Positions 22,097 to 35,125 are shown, counted from the stretch's first letter. The stretch: DNA of 64,000 bases from Smallanthus sonchifolius (GCA_023525975.1 CM042027.1:11179001-11243000); one strand, 5' to 3'. The notes: generated by a model not told the origin, from the sequence alone. A program made the numbers and translations.

Positions 22097-23051
22097 GAGT
22101 AAATTTTGTTTTTGGCCCCTGTGGTTTGGTCTGTTTAACCATATTAGTCCAAAATGAAATCTTTTAACACATCAGCCCTGAGGTAGTATTTTTATAAACA
22201 TTTCATTCCATTACACTAACCCTGTTAACTTTTCTTTTAAATATATGAGTATTTTAGTCATTTTATTTCTAAGTAAAGTAGTTTAATCTTTTCTATTCAA
22301 TAAAAACTTTTTTAGTCTTTTTGATGAAACTTTTTTTTTATTTAAAAAAGTCTTTTTTTCACTTTTTAAAAATATTTTATTTTTTCATTCGTAAAAACGT
22401 CTTTTTTGAACCTTTTTAAAAGCGTTTTTTTAACTTTTCTAAAAATATGTTTTTTTTTCATTAAAAACTTTTTTTTGGTTTTTTTATAAAAAACGTTTTT
22501 TAGCTTTTTCGTAAAATGGTTTTTTTAATTATTTTAAATTTTTTTTTTTTTACTTTTTTAAGTGAACTAGTTTTTAAAATAGTGAAATAAAAAAATGTTT
22601 TTAAAATAGTTAAAAAACATTTTACGAAAAATCTAAAAAACGTTTTTATAAAAAAAAACTAAAAAAATGTATTCAAAAACGTTTTTTACGAAAAAAAATT
22701 TTATTTTTAGAAAAGTTAAAAGACTATATTAAAAAGTTTTAAAAAAAGTCGTTTTTACGAAAAAAATGATTTGTAAAAAAGTAAAAAAAAAACGTTTTTA
22801 AAAATGTAGAAAAAAAGTTTTATGAAAAAACTTTAAAAAAGATTTTATTGAACTGAAAATGTTAAATTACTTCACTTAAAAATAAAATTACTAAAATGCT
22901 TCTATACTTAACAGAAAAAGTTACAGAGTTAGTGTCATGGACTGAAATTGATACAAAAATACAACCTCAGAGGTTGATGTGTTAAAATATTATTTTTAGA
23001 CTAAAAGGATTAAACAGACCAAACTAGAGGGGTTAAAAGCAAAATTTATTC
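22097..23051. mobile_element. Mutator-type MITE, long near-palindrome, 9-bp TSD
   Basis: Begins GAGTAAATTTTG and ends CAAAATTTATTC. It is flanked by TAAAGCTAA (22088-22096) and TAAAACTAA (23052-23060), a 9-bp duplication with one mismatch. The two arms are inverted copies over most of the 955 bp. The outer parts carry GGCCCCTGTGGTTTGGTC-type sequence; the inner part is homopolymeric runs of A or T broken by ACG. It codes for nothing. The 9-bp duplication and long TIRs point to Mutator transposase mobilisation. Confidence 0.82.
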
Positions 23052-23060
23052 TAAAACTAA

Positions 23061-23449
23061 TTTTTAACACATGTCACTTTCTCAACCTTTCTCGTTTCTA
23101 TTTTTAATACAATTAATGTTATAATTTAATAATTTAAAGGGATTCCTAAAATATTAAACAAAATTGACTTCATTATTAACTAACTATTATTAAAAAGAAA
23201 TGGGATGTAAATTCACCCGCCTGCGTCTTTCTTCCGATGAGACGAGAGAAGTTACCGTCATTATTTGCTCTTTCAGGCCACGTGTAGCCACACATCCCTT
23301 TCCACGTCTCCTTTTCTCTATTTCCTATGCGAAAAAGAGATTCGGTATGCAGATTCCAACTTTATTTCGTGAGTTTGACCTCGTTCGTTTGCAGTTAATA
23401 TTTAAAATTCTAAACCAGGTAACAATTTTAGACACGTATATGAATACAC
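23061..23449. other. Intergenic
   Basis: Remainder of the Helitron 5' region followed by unremarkable sequence with a short open frame (23200-23472) that resembles nothing I know. Confidence 0.4.
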
Positions 23450-23915
23450 GACACGAACCTACACGATCTTAACAGGTATCGTGTATGGTCTTATCGTGTT
23501 TCGTGTCCTAAACAGGTAGACACGAATCTACCTGTTAATTTTCGTGTCTAAACAGATATTTTACATGTTTACCTGTTAAGTATCTGTTAAGATTTTATTT
23601 AAATAAAAAAATATTAAAATATGATATTATATGTTGGTTCTTACCTGTTTCACTAAACAGGTTCTTAAACATATTTAATTGTTTACCTGCTAAGTACCTG
23701 TTACTACATGTCTAAACAGGTAAAATACTTGTTTCACTAAACAGGTTCTTAAACATGTGTTTCTAAACAGGTCTTATCGTGTTAAGCAGGTATAAAAAGG
23801 TTCGTGTTCGTGAACAAGTACACGATAAGTTATCGTGTCGTGTTCGTGTATACATATTTCGTGTTCGTGTCTTATCGTGTACGTGTATACACGATATGTC
23901 AGCCCTACAAGGTAT
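23430..23915. repeat. CGTGT/ACCTGTT-rich degenerate inverted-repeat element
   Basis: Dense in TCGTGT, ACACGA and AACAGGT motifs on both strands. It runs from about GACACGTATATGAATACACG to CGTGTATACACGATATGTCA and ends near CAGCCCTA, the inverse of TAGGGCTG. This is the look of an old hAT-type MITE, but exact ends and a target duplication are not clear. Confidence 0.45.
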
Positions 23916-23957
23916 GCACATTTCGACCTGGTTTCATGAATTTTGGTTAATTCGTTT

Positions 23958-24352
23958 GCACTTTTTTTTTGAACGACCAACAAATCCACCCATTTTATTA
24001 TCTTCACTGTCAGCTAGTAGCTAGCCACAGAAAAACAGCATCATCACAGCCATACAAACCAAAAGACAGAAAAAACAATCAAACAAAAAACCAAAGACCC
24101 ACCGATTAAGAACTTCCCAAGCATTATCCGAGAGCCACCATGTCGAAACCCTTCCACTATTCCCACGACATAGTCACCACGCTGGACCTATTTCGCACCC
24201 ATAAAAATCCTTGCACCTTGACCTCCTCCACTATATTATACAAAGACACTTCTCCATTTCCGAACCTTACCAAATTCCGTAATCTCCATAAGCTCCAAAT
24301 CGTAATTTGCGTTATCGCATCCTTTTTGTGCCGGGGAGTACCATTAATATGA
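23958..24352 (-). mobile_element. LINE 3' end (decayed)
   Basis: On the minus strand the sequence reads like the last ~60 residues of a plant LINE reverse-transcriptase polyprotein (WKWRSVSLYNIVEEVKVQ, then FLWVRNRSSVVTMSWEEW). A short 3' tail ends in a run of nine A at 23962-23970. No upstream reverse-transcriptase domain is present, so this is a 5'-truncated copy. The call rests on a weak protein resemblance plus the A-tail. Confidence 0.5.
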
Positions 24353-25064
24353 TTTAATTGTATTTTTAAATTTTTTTTGAATGTAAATATTGGCTACATG
24401 TGTTTGTTTGTCGGAAAATCTGGGCTAAGAGTGTTTTATTGTTTAGGTTGGTTCTTTAATTTTGCATACACTTTATTACAAAAATATCACCATACATATT
24501 ATTCCATCATACACATTATTCTATGCGGAAGAATCGTAGAGCTGACGATATGAATGCACTTCCAAACTGTTCTCAAATTCTAACATGACCTAACAACCAC
24601 CATACGCATCCATCCATATGGATTCTGGTAAGATATACTATCAAATGAGTTCATTTATCAACTCGGTCTCATCAAGGATATTCATTGGGTTTAAATTGTA
24701 CAGAATCAGCCCCATCCTGCTCATTTTGCCACCACAAGATCAAATCCTGGACCAAAACAATTTCCACGTCTCAAATTTACTTCTTACAGTCAAAATGTTG
24801 AAGTGAATGTAATAAGATAGAAAAGCAGGGTGCCAATGCCTGCAAAAACATGATGTCATTCAAAAAAAAACTCGTGCAAGGTGGTTAAAAAGCTTGTCTA
24901 GAAGACTGACGGATATCAAACAAATGCTCAACACATGACGGGATATGTAAGCAGGCCTGTCACTAAAACATTATTCAAGTAATGTAAGTTCTACTGTTTC
25001 GATTAATATCCCAATCCGACATAAAAATAAAACCATAAATTATGTTTGAAACAATAACGGGACT
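24353..25064. other. Downstream region and probable 3' UTR of P5CS
   Basis: AT-rich sequence following the P5CS stop on the minus strand. No other gene is visible. AATAAA-like signals occur on the minus strand near 24427 and 24472, but which one is used cannot be told from sequence. Confidence 0.4.
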
Positions 25065-28000
25065 CTAGTAGCCGTTAGAGCCATTAGACATTAGAAGGTC
25101 TCTGTGGGTGTAAACAACTCCCTTGTCACCCTCCACCACTTGCCCTTTACCTCTCAACACCCTGTACAAATATCAAAAGGAATTTAAATTGTTAGTTCTC
25201 CGAGTCAATGACCCGTTTGGACAATTATGTCATATTTGTCCATTCATGCTTACCATCTTGTTGTTAAGAGCCCCTCTACTCCAACCGGACCTCGAGCATG
25301 GATTTTGCTTGTACTGATTCCAACCTGTTTTTGGAAATATTATAGAATTACAAGAGAATAAAATAAGAATCAAACAAATCTCGTGTTGAGATGAATGTGG
25401 TAACAGATTTAAAGATTTCATACCTCTGCTCCAAGTCCAAACCGAGCCCCATCACAGAATCTTGTGCTTGCATTGTGAAAAACTGCAGCACTGCCAAAAG
25501 CAAAAAAAAAAATGCATAATCAGTATCTTTTTGGTTAAAGAAAGCATAATCTGGGTTAAACTTGAGATTGGACGAGATGTTTAAAAATTTGAAAGGATTT
25601 CAGATTGCCGAATCTATTTTATTTAATAAAAAATATTTCAGATCCAAATATTTCTCTATATTTTTAAGTGATAACTAATATACCAAATGAAGCAAAAGCT
25701 GTTATATAAGATATTTTCAAAAATGAAACCAACATAAGGCGTTTTAATTCATCTAATACCTGTCAACTCGATTTAGAAAATGTTCAGCAACATCATGATT
25801 GTCTGTAACAATGCACTCGGTGTGGGAGCTGAAATAGAAGGAAAAAAAAGTTACCACAAATCTAAAATAGAAAGAAAAAGTAGGGCAATCATTGTTGGTA
25901 ATTTCGGACTCCAAATTACAAGTCTGTGAACTTGGGGGGCCAATATTAACAAGCCGGTCAAAGATTGGTTATGTTTCTAATTAGATTATAATTAGAATTG
26001 GAGCATCCTAGTCGAGTAGGATTAGGAAGTAATATTTTGTATTTAATTTATTAGATAAGAGTTATGGTCCAATAAGTATAGGTTGACTATATAAACCGAG
26101 TTATGGTTTACATTGTAATCAAGTTTCTGAGTTAGATTTCTTGATTAGTAAAGAGTTTGGGAGTTATCCAATTATTGTTTGTTAATTCGTTCTTGGTTTA
26201 TATCAATTCACCACTTGAATCATCCCCTTCAACAAGATCAATTCTAGAAATAAATGGTACGAAAAGATTTAACTTACCTTCCATAACTGTGTATGTGCTC
26301 TATCGCCTCGTCAACATTGTTCACAATTTCAATTGTGCAAGCCTTGGAATTATACTCATAATGGAATGTATTTGCCTTTGAGAAGTTAACCGCACCATTC
26401 ACTCTCGGTCCAGAAAATAGTGTAACACCTGCAATACATATTTATTGTTACCTGAATTACTCTTTGAAGTGTGTGTGTGTGTGTGTAATTGTATTCAAAA
26501 TATCATTATACTGTTTGGTACAAAAGGTTCCTTTACATAATCATTTTTCTAGTTGTGTTAATATAACAATGTATTATAGTTCTAATTTAGTAATGTGAAG
26601 AAGCATTACTTTCTTGTTCAAGTTCTTTAACAAGCTCTTGCAGCCCTCCACTAGCCAACAAATCTTTGTGCACCAGTAGTGTTTCCTAGAAATCCAGAAG
26701 TGGTTATAAACATGAGGAAAACATGAAAATTTGGAAATAATTACAAATTTAAGTGGGTGTTAATTATTAGGTTTACCATAGCATTACAGGCTGCGGGATA
26801 ATCTGTTTTTGCATCCAATACTATCTTCTTTGCCATCTCCAAGTTAGCATCTTTATCGACGTACACATGGCAAATTCCATCTACAATAGAAAATTGTGAA
26901 TTCAATTGAAAATTGATACATTTATTATTTTATTGTTCCATTGTGGAAGTTGTTTACAAATCTCATCTTACCAGAATGACCAAGAACTGGAATTTTCGTC
27001 GAGTTCTTTATTTGGGAAACAAGTTTATTACTGCCTCTAGGGATCACAAGATCCATCACATCATCAAGCTGTTTAAAATATTTTTGGGTGAAAAAAGAGA
27101 AGTTTTATATTAGAGAATTAACCCAAACTTATATTTTACTCAAGTACAAAGCATGTGACATTTTCACACACCTTCAACAAGTCTGAGATATCTTCCCTTG
27201 ATGTCAATAATCCAATTAGTTTTGGTCCAACAGTTTCCGGTATGGCAGAAGTGATTACCTTCAAAGCGTGCAGATTTTTAGAAATAGTAGTCAGATTTAT
27301 AACTAGTGTATAATTATTCAGAAAATAATAACTGAGACAAACCTTGTGCAGTATCGCATTTGACCTTTTAGCTTCTTTACCTCCTTTCAATAGCAGACCG
27401 TTCCCACTACGTATTGCCAAAGAAGCAATCTGCAAATTCATTTAAAGACGCCATACAGACTCATAAATTTGTAAAAAAGCATAAAACAAAACATATTTGT
27501 GACTACTAAAATAAATTTATTGTTACCTGAACTAATGCATCAGGCCGAGACTCAAAAACAATGAGTAGAACTCCTAAAGGACATGACTTCTTCTCTAAGA
27601 CGAGCCCTTCAGCAAGCTACACATGAAATGATTAGTAAATGTATGGTTAACAATTACTGAGCACAAGCAAAATATCAGGATATGAAAGATGCTACACTTT
27701 GAATTTTCTATGCATTCGTAACTACTGCCAATAATATGTAATATGATACTCGATTACATAAAGTAGAGACAAATGATGCCCTTAATTTTCCATTCTCACC
27801 TCTGTTCTTTTCAAAACTTGACCAATGGGTTCTTCCATTTCTGCAAGTCTACGCACAGACTCTGCAAGAGCACGGATCTGAAAAAAGAATATAAATAAAA
27901 AACGTGTTATGAATATCAAGAGAACTTCCTGGATTTTTCCCTGAAAGAAGACAAAAACAAGATTTTGATAAATAAAACGGGTACATGCGGACATGCCTTG

Positions 28001-31000
28001 CTAGGTTTTAAAGCTAAACGGGCTACCAAAGCTTCATCATATCCTGCATCACGTGCAGTTTCAATGTCAGCATCATTCTCAAGCATGATAAATTGTTCAT
28101 TTGCCTCCAATGCCGAAGCTACATCCAATAAGATTTTCTTTCTTTCTTTACTTGTTAGTGCCTGTAATACCAGAAAAAGATACAAGGATAAGTGATCAAT
28201 CAAATTATAAGTATGTGTCTCCATACGTTTACAAAATATACATGTGTATATGTACATGTGCGTGTGTGTGTTAGGTGCATATAAGTAGTATCACAACTTC
28301 ATTAACAGAACGTATAGCATTTGCAAAGATTAAAAACAGGTTTGCTACTATAAGCATAAGAGCTATTTAACCTGAAGTCTTCGAGAGGCTTCACGAGCTG
28401 AAACTGCCATTTCATGTGGACCAATTTCAGTAACTGGAATCCACATATGTGCATCCTTATGAAACAGAGTACCCACACGTTCTCCATTTAGAACCTTTAT
28501 GATATTATTAGGAACATAGCCACTACATCGAAGAAGTAGAGTAAAGAAATCAAATCAAATAACGTGGAGTTATAGTGAATATTAATCATATATATGCTAC
28601 ATATGGATCTAGAATCTAGAATATGATACCTTGCAATGACAACGGGTGTACCAGAATAAGCTGCATTGGATGCAGCTTTGACTTTTGCATCCATTCCACC
28701 TCTCCCCATCCTTGACTTGTCTCCAAAACTAATTGCCTTTTGATGCTTTTGTTTAACATATGTATGGATTAGCTTTGAGCGTGGATCACTGGGCGGCCCA
28801 CTGTAAAGACCATCCACATCACTCAACAAAACAAGAAGATCTGCCTTCAATTCCATTGCCAGCAGAGCTGCCAAGCTGTCATTATCCCAGAAAATACCAG
28901 AGGAATCCTGAAAGACAGAACTTCCCTGAAATTATTCATATCTATGAATATAGAGAATTAAAATCCAGTATCACATTGACATTTAAATACCTCATAAGGA
29001 GCTCTCCTAGTACTTATTGCATCATTTTCATTGAAAATCGGAATGCTTCTAAGATCTAACAATGAATCCACTGTTCGAGAAAGTTGTGCCCTGAAATCTG
29101 CATTCTTGAAATCATTATCTGTGACTAGGAGTTGAGAGGAGGTCACGTCCAACTGCAAAAGAGCATTGTGTGAGCACAAACCAAAATACCAAAATGCCCA
29201 TGTATATTCTTTTGGTTTTAGTTCAAACAGGCTAACATTTTTACCTGACTGAATAAGGTGTCATACAAGGCCATCAAACCATTTTGACCAACAGCTGCAC
29301 AAGCTTTTCCATCAAGTTCAACTTGTGGTTTTTGGAGGTCAGCAAAACTACAGTAACAAATTATCAGCAGCGATAACTAACTAACATAGGTTAACAATTA
29401 TGTATCCAATGAATTTTCAAATGTTAGGAGATAGAAAAAGGAAAAGAAAGATAAGGACCTGCTGTTGATCATTTTTCTGTATTTAAGCCTTTGTCGGCCA
29501 GCTCCAACAGCTCCTGAAGTAACTAAAATGACGTCAAAGCCCCGGGAGTTCAACTTTTCAAGCTACAATAAAATTATTTGGAGCATAAGTTTAGTAGGTT
29601 GCATCATAAATGGAACTTCAGTATGTAATGAACTCATTGGTAAAGGAAATCTTTATTGGTGTTTCCTTCTCCTCGCGTATGGTATCAATAAAGGAAAGGA
29701 AAACATAATTGAACTACCCCGCATGCTTAAGTGGTATTAATGCACGTTAACTTCGAAAATTCAGTAATAAGTAATATCCTATATTATTAAACGTCGATAG
29801 GGTTGTTTCTTGCCCTTCCTATCCACAATCAAGCTATAATAAGTGTGTTGACTAAATACGGAACATTGCTATTTTTTAAATTTACGCACGTGCTTTGTGA
29901 AAAAGCCATCAAAAGTACCTGTTCAAAGATAGCACCAAGTCGGCCAACAGCTAACCTTCCATCATCTCGCGTAACCACAGCTGTTCCCACCTACAATAAT
30001 GAAAGTAAGCTTAATAAATTAACTTTTTAAACTGTATTTCACTTGCATAGAACCTTGCTCTCGGATGACATTCGGTGTTATCTTCATTAAACAATGGATA
30101 ACCTTTGCTTCAAAGAACATAATAATCTCTTTTCAACAACACAAAACCACTTATCACCACAAAATCTTTACATTGATCTCAGGATATCATATTTGGTTCA
30201 TTCTGATTCTTTGGCTCTCAGTAACAAAATCAGAAGATATATCATTTCCTAATAAAACAAAAGGCCAAAAGTAACATTGACAATCAATCATCCTCTGTAA
30301 GTACAAATGGTCTTCAAATTTGGATAAACAAGACTACAATTTATGTTACCTCCACTCCAAATCACACAAACAGAAGGTACTATAACTTTCATTTCTATTT
30401 GTAATATTTTTGGGAATCCTATGTAAATTCAATTATTTTGCTATTTATTTATAAATTTTATTGATCTAATTTTTCCCTTTTCTGCAGATATGTCAGGCAT
30501 ATAAACAAATTCTAGTTATTTGTTACTATTTAAGGGCAAATTATATGCCCAAACAAGAGATTGCAATCGCAGTAAGTAAATAAATATAATAATAAACAAA
30601 AAAAATATCAAATAAATTTGTGGATCTTATAATCTTATACTGAAATAGAGAAATAAAACGTGTTGCCACATGAAACCATAGCCAAGTGAAATCAGAATCT
30701 GTTGTTATCAGATATGAACGCAAACCATCCAGATTGTCGTTATCGTGTGCATGGCAAGGGTTGCCAGGTGTCATTCATCCGTATAACAAATCACACAAGA
30801 AAAATTATAATTAACAGCAAAAAATCTCGATCCGAAAAAACAGAGATGAATAAATCGGAGTCGATTAAGCACGAAAATCCAGTAAAACACTATTAACAAT
30901 CAGCAACGAAAGGAAATCATCAAATCAAATGTAATCTATCAGAAATCAATTGAACGAAAATGCAAATTAGACGGTAGACCTTGACGACTACACGCTTGAC

Positions 31001-31030
31001 GTTCTTGACGAAAGCTCGAGTAGGATCCAT
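25065..31030 (-). CDS. P5CS: Delta-1-pyrroline-5-carboxylate synthase (P5CS), 20 exons
   Basis: Bifunctional enzyme that phosphorylates glutamate and reduces it to glutamate-5-semialdehyde (P5C), the rate-setting step of proline synthesis. Exons: 31030-30980, 29990-29919, 29562-29459, 29347-29245, 29152-28991, 28907-28630, 28522-28372, 28161-27997, 27877-27800, 27616-27527, 27429-27343, 27258-27172, 27068-26972, 26880-26777, 26685-26610, 26428-26278, 25828-25760, 25490-25424, 25324-25254, 25161-25065. They sum to 2160 bp, 719 residues, close to the usual ~717. Residues ~12-256 are the glutamate kinase half (VILVTSGAVGAGRQRL, IPIFNENDAISTRRAP). Residues ~290-700 are the glutamyl-phosphate reductase half ([28 protein letters not shown] with catalytic Cys about 540, ARGPVGVEGLLTTRW). 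Phe125 in TDNDFKNADF is at the site linked to proline feedback. ATG chosen as the only start before VKNVKRVVVK. Introns are GT-AG except intron 8, which is GC-AG. No lesion seen. Confidence 0.97.
25893..26234. mobile_element. Solo LTR in P5CS intron 16
   Basis: A 342-bp segment starting TGTTGGTAATTTCGG and ending CCCCTTCAACA (TGTTG/CAACA ends). It has a TATA-like CTATATAAACCGAG near 26088 and a leader-like GTAATCAAGTTTCTGAGTTA. It sits between exons 17 and 16 without touching splice sites. No exact 5-bp duplication could be recognised, so the ends may be off by a few bases. Confidence 0.6.
27995..27996 (-). other. GC 5' splice site of P5CS intron 8
   Basis: On the minus strand exon 8 ends ...CCTAGCAAG and the intron starts GCATGT. 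The next exon starts ATCCGTGC, in phase 0. Using the nearby GT two codons on would break the frame, so the non-canonical GC donor is the one that fits. Confidence 0.8.
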
Positions 31031-31277
31031 GGCGTAAATCGATCGAATGTAAGAGGTTTTTCGGATTAAAACCTTAGAATCGAGAGGGAGAGAGAGCGAG
31101 TGTGTGTTTTGAGAGGAGAGTAGGGAGTGTGTGTTGACAATGGGTAGGGTGAAAATGGTGATGGAGAGAGAGGAATTGGTTGAAAGAAAGGGGTGTGGTG
31201 TGGGGTTTCGGCAGAGGCGAGGTGAACGTGACGACAAGATACGGACTCAACAGATGGCACCTGCGGTGTGGTTTGGG

Positions 31278-31285
31278 TTTATATA
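31278..31285 (-). promoter_or_regulatory. TATA box of P5CS
   Basis: Minus-strand TATATAAA lies 248 bp upstream of the ATG. Between them is a pyrimidine-rich leader (CTCTCTCTCC, CGCTCTCTCTCCCTCTCG) typical of plant 5' UTRs. No ATG precedes the chosen start in this leader, so no upstream ORF is predicted. Confidence 0.65.
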
Positions 31286-31289
31286 ATAT

Positions 31290-32284
31290 AATTTATAATT
31301 TATTATGCGAAATTAATAAACAGTATTATGTTAAAGGAAATAAGGAATAGTGTGTGTGACTCGTACAACTGATTAAATTTGGCTTTAGGTGTAGTGGTAT
31401 TGCACATGTTATACAATACGATCCGTATGTTTTCAAAACGGTCAAATCATGTTACGTTACGGATAGTATGGTATAATACAACTGAAGAGATATGGGTCGT
31501 ATGATGCAATACGACCCGTATGCACTATATCTTTTAATTTTAATTTATTTTATTATGAACTCAAACAACTAGATACATACATGAAAAAAATACAAATTAG
31601 CAGCTATTATTATAATTTTTTTATTATGTTTTTGTATTAGTTCTTAGTAGTTTTATTGGTGTATGCATTCAATTATAGGCTCAATTACAACATTTTAGGC
31701 CTCCACACTATATCACCTCTCCCCATCCATACCAACCCCTTTGATCACCGGCAACCATCGTTTGAATGTCTGATACACATTTGTTAACTTCACGAAATAT
31801 GAAATAAACTGATTGAGGTTCAGGGGTAAAGATGATAAAATATATGTGTGATGCACATCGTTACCTATTACAAACTTCCTCCATTTGTGATGCCCTCGTC
31901 TTTGTATTGTTGTCACTCTAAAGTTAGAATTCAAATATTTAACATCGAATTAGTTGACCAAAGTACCAAACATCACATACCTTTTGTGGTTTCATCTTAT
32001 CTACCTTTACTTCAACTTGGGACTTTTGTTTGTTATGGTGTGATGGCCTGACGTTACTTACACAAAGATAACCACTAAATCTAGTTTACGATAATTATAT
32101 AACTTCTACATCGTCAAAAAAATTTGGATATTGTCTTTCACATGTAGTTGGTCCAACACCAATAAGTCAAACATCATGTTTCCTTAATGTGTGAACACAA
32201 TAAAGTCAAACTCTTCCACTCCATTATCACATGAAGTACAATCAAGGATGTCATTTCTAGTAGTGTGGTCTAACTTTTTATGAT
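31290..32284. other. Intergenic, upstream of P5CS
   Basis: AT-rich promoter-side DNA. At 31400-31530 there are several imperfect inverted pieces (ATACGATCCGTATG, ATACGACCCGTATG), related to pieces at 42820-42940, which may be an old repeat. No gene seen. Confidence 0.45.
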
Positions 32285-32289
32285 GTAAT

Positions 32290-32728
32290 TGTTGGGATTC
32301 AGTGGTGATCAGTTTGACTTTTATAAAAACGGTTTTGACAGAGAAATTAATTAATTCATCTAATTAATAAATACGCAGCGGAAAATAAAATCAAAACCAT
32401 TTAACAGCACTGACAAACCGAACAGGATCTGGTTATGAACACGCAAACACAACAGAAAAACAATTAATCTACTGATAAGATTAATTATACCTTAGTGGTT
32501 AATGATTAACCGGTTGAGACACCTAAGTACAACGAGTCGATGCTAGATCACGAACCAAAACGCGAGAGACAGAAAGCACCGAGGCTGGCCGGAAACGGGC
32601 AGGCAGCGGCTGGTTTGGTGGCCGGAAGTCGCGAAGCAAAAACCCTTTCAATTTTTTGTTTTTGTCGACAGCAACACAAGAAGTCAACAAAGGCTTGCGG
32701 CTGCTATCTCTTCCGATTCACCATTAGA

Positions 32729-32771
<43 letters not shown>

Positions 32772-33084
32772 TACTCTAATCCTTTTAACCTAATAAAAAT
32801 CATACCGGGCCTAAAACCAATAGTTAATATTAAAGTCCAAAAACCATTTAATTTGTTTTAATAAAAGATTAAAACAAATAAATATAAATTATTATTTATA
32901 AACATGTATAAATAATAAATCCCGTGTAACGAATATATATAAAATATATCGTCTCGCTAATAGTTCGTAATTACCAGTTAAGCGGGTTAAGTGGATTTAA
33001 ATGTTCGTTGCCCTAGGTGTAACTCTTACGGGTCATAGCTCGGTCAGCCGCGTTATCCATCAGGTCGGTCCATAAAATCCAACA
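32290..33084 (-). repeat. Copia LTR, left (3' LTR in element orientation)
   Basis: 795 bp, TG...CA ended, with an (AT)n run at 32733-32766 that is longer in the right LTR. It carries no own gene; the 64-codon frame inside it recurs in the other LTR and is fortuitous. Confidence 0.95.
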
Positions 33085-33962
33085 ATCTCCCACTTGGACG
33101 ATCCACGATAAATCAACGCTAACAGTCAGCGGCGCTCTAGCTGCACATGGTTGTCCCTAACAAGGTATGACGCTTTAAAGTCATTAACCAAATATCTCGG
33201 TGTTAGTAACAGCTAACTAAAGCAAGACAATAGACTTATGGCTATAGTTGTCATTCATCCTTTCCGTATAAAACATCAATTGAATCAATGAGACATGGAT
33301 TTAGTTCATTCTCATATGTCGTTCAATTATTATTGTTCTCGATCAAGAATCAAAGTGGTCCAATCAAACACACAGTAAGTTTGGGTAAGGCCTTACACTT
33401 CACCAGTTAGAATCAACGAGGGCGCCACGATGCCTATCTGTTACATATAATGTAAGAATACAGAATCCCTTATTGACTACATACAACTCCCACTGAACTT
33501 CAGAACTATTCCTAATCAAAGCCTTTATGACTGCAGTTAAGCGACAGTGTTTGACAGTGATTAAAGAATGGTTCTTGGTAAACGGCTGTTCTAGTACGTA
33601 TCTCAGGTCAGAGGATACTAATGTGAGGCCCCGATCCCGGGAGGCCTCACTTATTGGATTTACTCATCAACACATAGCACTTTAAACATAAGACATTCAT
33701 TAACACAGCGGAAACGATTTAAACTTCAACATACGCAGCGGAAACATAAACATGTCTAATACAAATTGTCTTTAACAACGTCAAGCTAAAACATAACATA
33801 AACATAATCGGGATGCCAGACACTGATCTTCGGGTAACTCTTCTCTCTGAGCCCAAGCATCCACCTCCATCATCTAAACCTGCACTTAACTGATATGCAT
33901 ACTAAAAATCAGCAACACTGAGTGAGTTCTAACGTTTACTTTAAATCAATTTTACAAAAGAT

Positions 33963-34160
33963 TTACTAAAACACATATACTGTCATTAAGGCTAAACTTG
34001 ACACTTTACTTTTCAAACATATATACTGCCATTAAGGCTAACTTAACACACTTTACTTTTCAAACATATATACTGCCATTAAGGCTAACTTAACACTTTA
34101 CTTTTCAAACGTATATACTGCCATTAAGGCTAACTTAACACTTTACTTTTCAAACAGTTT
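33963..34160. repeat. Tandem repeat in solo LTR (unit ~58 bp, ~4 copies)
   Basis: Units of the type ATATACTGCCATTAAGGCTA followed by ACTTAACACTTTACTTTTC. They differ by a few bases and small indels. Confidence 0.85.
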
Positions 34161-34196
34161 AAAACGTATAATAAACCGTCAATTCCTCTTTACTGT

Positions 34197-34470
34197 ACTG
34201 CCCTCATGGCTTACATCCATGAACCGCCAAGTACCTGGTCAATGCCCCCATGATCAACGATCATGAACCGACAATATCGCTTATCCGTCAATTCCTTGTC
34301 ACTACTGTACCGCCCCCATGGTCAACGACCATGAACCGACGAGTACCTGGTCAATGCCCCCATGGCTAACGTCCATGAACCGACGAGTACCTGGTCAATG
34401 CCCCCATGGCTTACATCCATGAACCGACAATACCCTGGTCAATGCCCCCATGGCTTACATCCATGAACCG
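34197..34470. repeat. Tandem repeat in solo LTR (CATGG..CATGAACCG units)
   Basis: Five to six units built on GTACCTGGTCAATGCCCCCA followed by TGGCTTACATCCATGAACCG. Within each unit CATGG and CCATG make a small inverted repeat. Confidence 0.85.
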
Positions 34471-34699
34471 ACACTACCGCTAAGGGGAGGTTGCGTGGAC
34501 CTCCCGAGCAACCGCCGTCACTCATCCCAGTTGTACAACCGTTAACGAACCCAAAGGTTCTTACTAATGGGTAGAACCCATGTCTGACATCTTGTACAAG
34601 TAACATCTGTTCCAAGGACCTTTATAGCTGGTACATATTCCCGAAGGAAAACTGTTCACTTTACTGTTCATAAATCTTTCTGTAAATCTTGTTCATAAC

Positions 34700-35125
34700 T
34701 TAACATATATCATGCCTTTGTTTATGTATATAAAAATATAGTAAACGCTTGCCAAATGATATATCTTTGCTTTTACTGAAATATATCTTAACACATATAT
34801 CATGCCTTTGTTTATGTATATAAAAATATAGTAAACGCTTGCCAAATGATATATCTTTGCTTTTACTAAAACATAGCTTATCATAAAATACATCTTACTT
34901 TCTGAAACATAGCTTATCATAAAATACATCTTACTTTCTGAAACATAGTTTATCATATATCATGCCTTTGTTTATGTATATAAAAATATAGTAAACGCTT
35001 GCCAAATGATATATCTTACTTTACTGAAAACATACTAGCACATATATCATGCCTTTGTTTATGTATATGAAAATATAGTAAACGCTTGCCAAATGATATA
35101 TCTTACTTTACTGAAACATACTTTT
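34700..35125. repeat. Tandem repeat in solo LTR (four ~60-bp cores)
   Basis: Four copies of a core starting CATATATCATGCCTTTGTTT and running to CGCTTGCCAAATGATATATC, beginning near 34703, 34794, 34955 and 35040, separated by variable spacers. Confidence 0.85.

Noticed and set aside
30920..31260. Upstream open frames over the P5CS leader
   Set aside because: They begin at GTG or TTG, not ATG, in the pyrimidine-rich 5' UTR and are not expected to be translated.
32540..32734. 64-codon frame, repeated at 41968-42162
   Set aside because: It is the same stretch in the two copia LTRs; the duplication reflects the LTR pair, not a gene.
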